Assembly (NCBI RefSeq): GCF_049670895.1
Contig: NZ_CP187170.1
From: Pasteurella sp049670895
GTDB taxonomy: Bacteria; Pseudomonadota; Gammaproteobacteria; Enterobacterales; Pasteurellaceae
Direction: 5' to 3' (one strand)
Length of the DNA: 64,000 nt
A model generated the notes under the pieces. It was not told where the DNA came from. It did not search any database and worked only from the letters and a program-made list of their open reading frames with translations. A program made the translations under genes and the position numbers. Positions 57,770 to 64,000 of the stretch are shown here, piece by piece (position 1 is the stretch's first letter; the number at the start of each line of letters is the position of its first letter).

Positions 57770-58879
57770 TTACTCTTGCCAAAAATGATGTTTATTAATT
57801 AAATGTTTTAATAAATATTCTACAATATTTTTTTCAGGTGTTGTTAAATCCGCACTAGTTTCATTAGATAACGAAGAATGGCTAGTAAAATTTATAATGC
57901 GGGAATAATAACTTTCTCGGTTATCTTCTGGTAATAGCTCAGACCATTTTGGATATCCTAAAAAACTTGCTGTTTTTTCATAAAGGTTACGTAAAAGCAT
58001 AAAGTGATATTTTTCTATTCTATTTTCTGATATAGCAGACTCTAAAGTTTGCTTCAAATGTAAATGGTAAGAAAAGCTCTTATTAGAATCACCATCTTTC
58101 TGCTCTAAATTAAAAGAATTATCTTCACTACGACTTAATGAATAACCACCCTTCTTCTTTTTTAAATTAAGCTCATTGTATAACACATTATAAAATAAAG
58201 TATTATGAGTAGTAATAATAAACTTTAATTCTCTACTTTTATTAACCAAGTCTGCTAAATTTACTGCCAACTCAATCAAATGGTTCTCATCTAAAGAACT
58301 TACAGGATCATCAATAAAAATATATTCCAAATCATCAAACTGATTAGTCGATCTATCACTCTTTTCTACTATATTTAATTCAGAAACAATCAGCTGAAGT
58401 AATGCATAAAATAAACTCCAAACAAAATTGCTTTCTTCTCCCTTTGAGATTTTTATATTTTCATCAGAAGTATCATCACCTCGAGTAAAAGAAAAAGACA
58501 CTTCTGTGTAATTCTCATTAAATTTTGGGGTTAATTTTTTATTTGTATAATACTGAAAATAAGAAATAATATTTTGCTCTTGCCCTTGCTCCTTTAAAAT
58601 CCAATCAGTAAAAGAGTTAGATTGTATTTTTAAATTATATTTAAGATCATTTTGTAAATCGTTATTCCAATAAAATAAATCTTCTGTAAAAGCATTGTAG
58701 TAAATAATTTTTTTACGAGTTAATCCTTCATTTTCTAAATCTTCTTGTTTAGGAGAAATCAAACTTTTAAATTCTTTAGATAAACGAGTTTTCCCTTCCC
58801 CATTGAATGCATAAATTAATTGAATTTTTTTATTATTATCTTTTAATTCTTGTGCAATTTCTGATAACGTTTTACTCAT
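57770..58879 (-). CDS. prrC: PrrC-type anticodon nuclease
   Basis: Suicide nuclease that in E. coli cuts tRNA-Lys in the anticodon loop when phage disable the linked EcoprrI enzyme. 369 residues (E. coli PrrC 396). N-terminal ABC ATPase: P loop FNGEGKT near residue 28, signature-like SKGEESNFVWSLFYALL near 144, Walker B YIFIDDPVSSLDENH near 187 and FIITTHNTLFYNVL near 220. The C-terminal nuclease has the triad spacing known from PrrC: LLRNLYEKTASFLGYPKW (Arg-x3-Glu near 299-303), then RIINFTSHSS with the histidine 33 residues on. The order hsdS-(rhuM)-prrC-hsdR copies the prr locus. AT-richer than its neighbours. Confidence 0.9.
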   Translation of the reverse strand: MSKTLSEIAQELKDNNKKIQLIYAFNGEGKTRLSKEFKSLISPKQEDLENEGLTRKKIIYYNAFTEDLFYWNNDLQNDLKYNLKIQSNSFTDWILKEQGQEQNIISYFQYYTNKKLTPKFNENYTEVSFSFTRGDDTSDENIKISKGEESNFVWSLFYALLQLIVSELNIVEKSDRSTNQFDDLEYIFIDDPVSSLDENHLIELAVNLADLVNKSRELKFIITTHNTLFYNVLYNELNLKKKKGGYSLSRSEDNSFNLEQKDGDSNKSFSYHLHLKQTLESAISENRIEKYHFMLLRNLYEKTASFLGYPKWSELLPEDNRESYYSRIINFTSHSSLSNETSADLTTPEKNIVEYLLKHLINKHHFWQE

Positions 58880-58964
58880 ATTTTACCTTAAAGTTCCTAC
58901 CCAAAAATCATATTGAAAAACTGAATCATCTACTTTTCTAATGAATATTCAAACAATGTTGTCA

Positions 58965-59960
58965 TTATACTTTTCGTCCAATATTCTTTTCCAACTCTTC
59001 CAACTCCCTCAAATCCTCGGCATCCGCAAGGCTTTGTTTGAGTTGTTTTCGAGCATAATCAAACTGTTCATATTGCTGATGAACAAATAATTTCATTTGT
59101 TCGCTTGATCGTTCACCTTTATTTTCTAAAACAGGAAAACCATTAAACTCTAACAAATTATCGACATTATTTCGCCAAAAACTGAGCGTTAAATCTTTTT
59201 GTTTTTTAACTCGCAATTCTGCACTTTCTAAAAAGATCATGACTAAACGGTTTAATGAATCTAATTCATCATTATTCAGATAGTTTTTTGCAATAATCAC
59301 ATCACCTTTACGGACCACTTTTCCTTTCCAAGCGGTCAATCCCATATTGGGTAGCGTGGCATTTGCACGTGCTAAAATTAACTCTGCTGCCGTTTTCTGA
59401 GTAATGGCATAAATCAATTTATTTTGCGTTTCAGCAAAAAACATTTGGGTCGCTTTATCGCTTTTATCATAATCGCTGGATAAGCTAAATAATTCCCGCA
59501 CTTTTTGATAAAACCGCATTTCACTGGCTCGAATTTCTCGAATTTGCTCGAGTAGCTCATCGAAATAATCAAACCGCCCTTGTGGATTTTTCAATCGCTC
59601 GCTATCAATTAAAAATCCTTTGTCTAAATAGGTTTGTAGAGTGTGATTTGCCCATCTACGAAATTGCACCCCACGAGGACTCCGCACTCGAAATCCCACC
59701 GCTAAAATCATATCTAATGAATAATGTTTAACCTGATAATTTTTACCATCTTGGGCAGTTATCAAGTAATCCTTGATAACTGAATTTTCATCTAATTCAT
59801 TGTCTTGTAATATATTTTTGATATGTAAGGCGATATTTTGAACAGAGGTGTCAAAAAGTTCAGCAAGCTGATTTTGGGTCAGCCACGCTTCATTATCAGC
59901 AACAAGTAAGGCAACATTTGATCTGCCATCATCGGTGTTATAAATAATCAAGTCTGTCAT
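58965..59960 (-). CDS. rhuM: RhuM family protein
   Basis: A 331-residue protein of the RhuM (virulence-associated) family. The N-terminal region (residues 15-100) contains LTQNQLAELFDTSVQNIALHIKNI, a helix-turn-helix-like stretch, followed by VKHYSLDMILAVGFRVRSPRGVQFRRWA, a family signature. The C-terminal half is helical and charged. RhuM is common inside type I restriction loci; its function is unsettled. It lies between hsdS and prrC, 85 bases from prrC, and follows a large inverted repeat. Confidence 0.88.
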   Translation of the reverse strand: MTDLIIYNTDDGRSNVALLVADNEAWLTQNQLAELFDTSVQNIALHIKNILQDNELDENSVIKDYLITAQDGKNYQVKHYSLDMILAVGFRVRSPRGVQFRRWANHTLQTYLDKGFLIDSERLKNPQGRFDYFDELLEQIREIRASEMRFYQKVRELFSLSSDYDKSDKATQMFFAETQNKLIYAITQKTAAELILARANATLPNMGLTAWKGKVVRKGDVIIAKNYLNNDELDSLNRLVMIFLESAELRVKKQKDLTLSFWRNNVDNLLEFNGFPVLENKGERSSEQMKLFVHQQYEQFDYARKQLKQSLADAEDLRELEELEKNIGRKV

Positions 59961-59995
59961 TTTAACTTCCTGTTTCCTCTAACTTGTTTCATTTT

Positions 59996-60062
59996 GTAGG
60001 ATGGGCTTTAGCCCATCAAAACAATATCGGCGGTTAAAATGATGGGCTAAAGCCCATCCTAC
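59996..60062. repeat. 22-bp perfect inverted repeat between hsdS and rhuM
   Basis: Arms at 59996-60017 and 60041-60062 are exact complements with a 23-base spacer. Each arm is nearly palindromic itself (ATGGGCTTTAGCCCAT core). It resembles dispersed REP-like palindromes with a GTAGGATGGGC start. It begins one base after the hsdS stop and could act as a terminator or mRNA stabiliser. Confidence 0.88.
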
Positions 60063-60063
60063 G

Positions 60064-61224
60064 TTATTTCGGAAAATTCAACAACGTATCCCGATAATAT
60101 TCATATTGCTTGCGTCGCAATTCAATTTCTTTTGGTAAACCTTCACTAAGGGAATGGGTCAAGCGGTCGAATTTGTCCAAGATTTCCACAATTTTTTGTT
60201 GAGTGGTGAGTGGGGGGGATGGTATTTTTATGTTATTGAGATTTTGTTTATTTAATTTTGGCTGTGCTGCCCCTGAAATATAAGGGGATAAATCAATATT
60301 GTTTAAATAATATTCAACAAATTTACGTTCAGCATAAGTGCTAAATTGCAATACATGAGCATGATTATTTACCCAACTTTTACCAGAAACACTAAAAGCG
60401 ATAGGGGTATTTCTTGCTAATAAATTTGCTCCATCTTCTGAAATAAGTAAAAAATCACCATCAAAAATATAATCTTGTACATAATCAACAATGCCAGAAG
60501 CACCATAATAAGGAATTTTTCCTTTTTCCCTTAATCCGCTTTTAATTGGTTTACGCATTGAATCGAAATTTTTTGCAATCTTATCTAACGTTTTCCACTC
60601 CACTTCATCACCAAAACTTAATAAATGATCACGATAGTATTGATATTGTTTTTGGCGGAGTTTAAGCTCGCTGGTAAGCTCGCTGGTAACCGCGGTAAGT
60701 GCATCTAAAATTCGGACAATTTCTTTTTGTGTTTCGAGTGGGGGGATTGGGATTTGGAATTTTCTAAAACCAACCATATCTACTGATGCAAAACTGGACA
60801 TTGTGGTATTTTTCTTGCACCAATCCGACAGTAAAAAGCAATAATAGAATAAAAATTTAATATCAAAATTCTGCTGATATTTTTGCTTTACAGATAAGCA
60901 ACTAAATCTTTGATTTGCCAAAAAAGGAACGGTAATTAAAGCGTGTTCGCCAATCGTTGCGGATGTTGCAACAATAATAGAATTTGCTGGAAAAAGTTTT
61001 CCTCCTTTAACCGCACTTTCTGAAACTTTTTGTAAAGAATCGTGAATAATTTGCCCATTTTCTCTAATATCTTCCATTCTAAACCAAGGAATTGTGCCCT
61101 TTTCCCAATATTCTTTATTGGATTTCGAAGGCGTATAACCATTTTTTATATTAAAGACTTCTTCAATGGTCTTCCATTCCACCTGACTTTGCTCAATCAT
61201 CTGTATCATATTATTTTGTTTCAT
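60064..61224 (-). CDS. hsdS: Type I restriction enzyme specificity subunit HsdS
   Basis: DNA-recognition subunit. 386 residues with two target-recognition domains: about residues 15-150 (WKTIEEVFNIKNGYTPSK start) and 205-345 (WKTLDKIAKNF start). Two conserved helical spacers follow, ELRLRQKQYQYYRDHLLSF-like in the middle and ELRRKQYEYYRDTLLNF at the end. The central spacer contains TSELTSEL, coded by two identical 12-bp units (60665-60688). This matches the TAEL repeats of EcoR124I, a type IC enzyme, the same family as EcoprrI. It ends against the 22-bp inverted repeat. Confidence 0.93.
   Translation of the reverse strand: MKQNNMIQMIEQSQVEWKTIEEVFNIKNGYTPSKSNKEYWEKGTIPWFRMEDIRENGQIIHDSLQKVSESAVKGGKLFPANSIIVATSATIGEHALITVPFLANQRFSCLSVKQKYQQNFDIKFLFYYCFLLSDWCKKNTTMSSFASVDMVGFRKFQIPIPPLETQKEIVRILDALTAVTSELTSELKLRQKQYQYYRDHLLSFGDEVEWKTLDKIAKNFDSMRKPIKSGLREKGKIPYYGASGIVDYVQDYIFDGDFLLISEDGANLLARNTPIAFSVSGKSWVNNHAHVLQFSTYAERKFVEYYLNNIDLSPYISGAAQPKLNKQNLNNIKIPSPPLTTQQKIVEILDKFDRLTHSLSEGLPKEIELRRKQYEYYRDTLLNFPK
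60665..60688 (-). repeat. Two 12-bp tandem repeats in the hsdS linker
   Basis: AGCTCGCTGGTA occurs twice in direct tandem, coding for TSEL-TSEL in the helical spacer between the two recognition domains. Confidence 0.9.
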
Positions 61225-61246
61225 TTCTTATCCTTTTCCCGCCTTA

Positions 61247-62824
61247 TCAATTCAAGGTTGCCACGTGATTTTTGATATTCGCTAACACCTGTTTCCCCTT
61301 TTCGGTTATTCGATATTGTTGATTAGGGCTAGTTGGCTTGTCTGGTAATGTCATTTCAACCCACCCATTTTCCATCGCAGGGAGGATATAAGCGGTTCGA
61401 AAATGGCGTTTATGCTGAATATTCAGTGCCTCCATTAACTGTGAAATGCCTTTTTCATGATTGGCTAATACGATCAATAGCCGAACCGCCAAATTATCAA
61501 CTCGGTCGGTAGCTAGGTCGGTAGCTAGGTCGGTAGCTAGGTCGGTAGCTAGATCAGTACTCGTCATTTCAGGGTGAATAGGTAAGCGAATGAGAAAATA
61601 GCTACGCTCCTCATTGCTTTCAAAAATAGCCGTTGGCGAGCCATTTTCAGCCATTGCCTTAATAATGGTTGGAATGCCTGTTGAGCGACCTTCCGTCAAT
61701 TCTAAGTCTTTTAAAAATTCCCCAATTCGACGGTTACGATAGCGACGACTCACCGCACGCCCTGCTTGTAATTCATTAAGCCTAATGGAACGATCAGGCC
61801 CCGGATAGCTGAGAATATCAATGAATTGGTCATCTATTCTTACTTCAATCGGCTCACGGATTTCATAAGAGCGGTGATAAACCGCATTCACTAAGGCTTC
61901 TTCAATAGCTAAAAAAGGATAATTCCAAAAGCGTTTTGCTTTGGCTTGGTTGGGGATTTTGATCACTTTTTCCTGTAAATAATGGCTTTTAATATATTGC
62001 AAGGCATCTTGCGTAATTCTACCTAATGGACCTTTGAAAATTTTTTCTTCAATCTCTCCGCCTCCAGCTCCCTTTGGAAAATACACTACATCAATTTGAG
62101 TGGCGGGGAAAAAGCGTTCTGGTTGTTCATTAAAGAACAGTAACCCAACATTTTTCGGGAATAAGGCTTCTGATGCACCGCCAACAATATTCATCCGCTG
62201 TGCGAGTTCTTCCAACGATAATTTCGGTGCAAGTGAGGCTAAATCACTTTTAATTTCTTTTAAGAAACTTTGGATTAAGTAAGGTTGCAAATCATCTAAT
62301 TTGGCGGATAAACACAGGCGATCATCAAAAGGAATTTTGTTTGCTAAGGATAAAAGTTCTTGCTCTATTTCCCCTTTTGCCTCAATGGTGCTAGCGTGTT
62401 GACGAATATAGTAAGCCCAGTTTTCACTCTTTTTTTCTGACAAGGATTTTTTGGCTTTATAAGGTCGCATTTCGCCCCCAACAGCCCAAAGCACTAAAAT
62501 TAATTTACCTTGAATTTCATAAGTGGCAGTGAGTGTATGAAATGCAGGAACAATGGCACTTTTTTCGAGTTGTAATAAATCTTTACGAATTTTATCAATT
62601 TGTTCTATTTCTAGCCCTTTTGGGGGTAATTGAGGAATGCCATTTATTTCTTCAATACCAACAATTAAATAACCTCCACCTAGGTTATGGAAGTCATTAG
62701 CAAAGGCACAAAGTGTATGAATAATCGACTCTGGATTCCAGCTCGCTTTAAATTCGATACGTTCATCTTCGATAACACGTTTTTTAATCAAATCATTGAT
62801 ATTCACAGGTAACTTATCATTCAC
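61247..62824 (-). CDS. AlbA/Schlafen-type ATP-binding protein in the hsd locus
   Basis: A 525-residue protein. Residues 15-140 form an AlbA_2/Schlafen-like domain (DERIEFKASWNPESIIHTLCAFANDFHNLGGGYLIVGI). Residues ~290-430 resemble a GHKL-type ATP-binding domain (AIEEALVNAVYHRSY, LSYPGPDRSI, EGRSTGIPTIIKAM). A tail with four perfect ATDL repeats links to a C-terminal winged-helix-like region (QLMEALNIQHKRHFRTAYILPAME). Such proteins occur in many restriction loci; their role is not established. It starts 2 bases after hsdM and ends 22 bases before hsdS, so it belongs to the same transcript. Confidence 0.85.
   Translation of the reverse strand: MNDKLPVNINDLIKKRVIEDERIEFKASWNPESIIHTLCAFANDFHNLGGGYLIVGIEEINGIPQLPPKGLEIEQIDKIRKDLLQLEKSAIVPAFHTLTATYEIQGKLILVLWAVGGEMRPYKAKKSLSEKKSENWAYYIRQHASTIEAKGEIEQELLSLANKIPFDDRLCLSAKLDDLQPYLIQSFLKEIKSDLASLAPKLSLEELAQRMNIVGGASEALFPKNVGLLFFNEQPERFFPATQIDVVYFPKGAGGGEIEEKIFKGPLGRITQDALQYIKSHYLQEKVIKIPNQAKAKRFWNYPFLAIEEALVNAVYHRSYEIREPIEVRIDDQFIDILSYPGPDRSIRLNELQAGRAVSRRYRNRRIGEFLKDLELTEGRSTGIPTIIKAMAENGSPTAIFESNEERSYFLIRLPIHPEMTSTDLATDLATDLATDLATDRVDNLAVRLLIVLANHEKGISQLMEALNIQHKRHFRTAYILPAMENGWVEMTLPDKPTSPNQQYRITEKGKQVLANIKNHVATLN
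61504..61551 (-). repeat. Four 12-bp tandem repeats in the AlbA-type gene
   Basis: GGTCGGTAGCTA four times in perfect tandem, followed by a degenerate fifth unit (GATCAGTACTCG). It codes for repeated ATDL and keeps frame at any copy number. Confidence 0.95.
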
Positions 62825-62826
62825 CT

Positions 62827-64000
62827 TTAGTTCCCCTCAATCTCTGCCACAATTTCTTCAATTTCGGCACGCAAGCGGTCGATTTTTATCACGGTTTCTC
62901 GGATTTCTTGATTTAATACCCCAATATCAATCTCTTCTCGGGTGTCTTTGGCTTCCACGTAAGAACTCACAGCGAGGTTGTAATCATTGGCTTTGATTTT
63001 TTCATAATCAATAGATTGTGCGATATGCGGTACGTCTGCTTTATCCGCAAACAGTTTAACAATGTCAGTAATATGCTCTTCGGTGAGGATGTTATTGTTG
63101 GTTTCTTTTTTAAAGAAACTGCTCGCATCAATAAACTGGATTTTAGTATCGGTTTTGTGTTTGGCGAGCACCAAAATATTCACCGCAATAGAGGTGCCGT
63201 AAAACAGGTTTGGGGCAAGGGAAATCACGGTTTCTACAAAGTTGTTGTCAACCAGATATTGGCGAATTTTCTGCTCGGCACCACCACGATAGAAAATCCC
63301 AGGGAAGGTGACAATTGCCGCTCGCCCACGAGCAGAAAGATAGCTCAAGGCGTGCAGTATAAAGGCAAAATCGGCTTTCGATTTCGGGGCAAGTACACTG
63401 GCGGGGGCGAATCGGTCATCATTAATCAACGTCGGGTCATCGCTACCAATCCATTTCACCGAATAAGGTGGATTAGAGACGATGGCATCAAACGGCTTAT
63501 CATCTTTCAGTTTAGGATCAATTAAGGTATCACCTAATTCAATATGGAATTTGTCGTAGTTAATGTTGTGTAAAAACATATTCATACGAGCAAGGTTGTA
63601 GGTGGTGTGGTTAATCTCTTGTCCGAAAAAGCCTTCTTCAATGATGTGATCATCAAATTGTTTTTTCGCTTGCAATAATAACGACCCTGAACCACAAGCA
63701 GGATCGTAAATTTTATTGACGGTTTTTTGTCCGTGTAGGGCTAATTTTGCGATCAGCTTTGAGACATTTTGTGGCGTGAAAAACTCGCCGCCTGATTTGC
63801 CTGCATTGGCGGCATAATTGGAGATTAAAAACTCATAGGCATCGCCAAATAGGTCAATATGATTGTGTTCAAATTCACCAAAATTAAGTTCATCAACACC
63901 TTTTAATACTGCGACCAAACGTTTATTTTTATCATTGACCGTATTGCCTAAGCGATTGCTGGTGGTATCAAAATCGGCAAATAACCCTTTGATATCTGAT
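62827..64000 (-). CDS. hsdM: Type I restriction enzyme methyltransferase subunit HsdM, 3' part
   Basis: Adenine methyltransferase of the type I system. The frame stays open to the right edge (codons upstream of 63918 read FADFDTTSNRLGNTVNDKN), so the N-terminal part lies outside the window and the ATG-like start at 63918 is not the real one. SAM motif DPACGSGSLLL near 63700 and catalytic NPPY (IVSNPPYSVKW) near 63470. The C-terminal helical region (LNQEIRETVIKIDRLRAEIEEI) contacts HsdS. First visible gene of the hsd transcript; the AlbA-type gene follows after 2 bases. Confidence 0.95.
   Translation of the reverse strand, partial: SDIKGLFADFDTTSNRLGNTVNDKNKRLVAVLKGVDELNFGEFEHNHIDLFGDAYEFLISNYAANAGKSGGEFFTPQNVSKLIAKLALHGQKTVNKIYDPACGSGSLLLQAKKQFDDHIIEEGFFGQEINHTTYNLARMNMFLHNINYDKFHIELGDTLIDPKLKDDKPFDAIVSNPPYSVKWIGSDDPTLINDDRFAPASVLAPKSKADFAFILHALSYLSARGRAAIVTFPGIFYRGGAEQKIRQYLVDNNFVETVISLAPNLFYGTSIAVNILVLAKHKTDTKIQFIDASSFFKKETNNNILTEEHITDIVKLFADKADVPHIAQSIDYEKIKANDYNLAVSSYVEAKDTREEIDIGVLNQEIRETVIKIDRLRAEIEEIVAEIEGN

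Noticed and set aside
61504..61551. CRISPR-like array in the AlbA-type gene
   Set aside because: The units are 12 bp, contiguous and without spacers, inside a good coding frame; it is a coding tandem repeat.

Overview
The window is from a gammaproteobacterium of the family Pasteurellaceae. By eye it carries about 29 exact copies of the 9-base uptake signal AAGTGCGGT or its complement, which is the Hin-type (Haemophilus/Pasteurella/Avibacterium-like) DNA uptake sequence. Other family markers are a protein D-type GlpQ lipoprotein, IS1016-like insertion sequences and E. coli-like core synteny. The species cannot be fixed from the sequence alone.

Layout. 1-5.1 kb: dipeptide ABC transporter dppABCDF, with dppA cut by the window edge. 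5.2-10.5 kb, minus strand: a membrane protein of the so-called site-specific recombinase (Gcr) family, then ftsX, ftsE and ftsY. 10.7-16.5 kb: three related surface lipoprotein genes and a Slam outer-membrane translocon gene, placed on both sides of rsmD. 16.7-17.9 kb: one IS1016-type element inserted into another, both decayed. 18.2-18.4 kb: a pyrimidine-rich stretch with 16 perfect TTCTGC repeats. 18.4-23.9 kb, minus strand: a complete rRNA operon (16S, tRNA-Glu, 23S, 5S) with leader, boxA and promoter. 24.0-26.6 kb: yigZ-trkH-hemG, immediately upstream of the rRNA operon as at E. coli rrnA. 26.7 kb: tusA. 27-34 kb: atpIBEFHAGDC. 34-39 kb: a four-gene chaperone-usher fimbrial operon placed between atpI and rsmG. 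39.3-41.8 kb: rsmG and mnmG. 41.8-42.3 kb: the chromosomal replication origin oriC. 42.3-43 kb: mioC and zapB. 43.2-54.3 kb: a glycerol-3-phosphate region (glpX, glpE, glpR, glpABC, glpT, glpQ) that also holds a very small trimeric autotransporter. 54.3 kb: yqfB. 54.7-64 kb, minus strand: a type I restriction-modification locus running off the right edge (hsdM, an AlbA-type ATP-binding protein, hsdS, rhuM, prrC, hsdR).

How it works together. The left replichore next to oriC carries mnmG, rsmG, the ATP synthase and an rRNA operon, all transcribed away from the origin. Surface functions (fimbriae, Slam lipoproteins, mini autotransporter) sit as insertions between conserved housekeeping genes. 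GlpQ releases glycerol-3-phosphate from phosphodiesters, GlpT imports it, GlpABC oxidises it anaerobically, GlpR represses, and two perfect CRP palindromes lie between the divergent glpA and glpT. The most notable defence feature is the hsd locus with an embedded PrrC anticodon nuclease. PrrC is known in E. coli as a suicide device, kept silent by the type IC enzyme and released when phage disable restriction. Here the locus also contains RhuM and an AlbA/Schlafen-like ATP-binding protein. Both HsdS and the AlbA-type protein contain in-frame 12-bp tandem repeats that could change in copy number.
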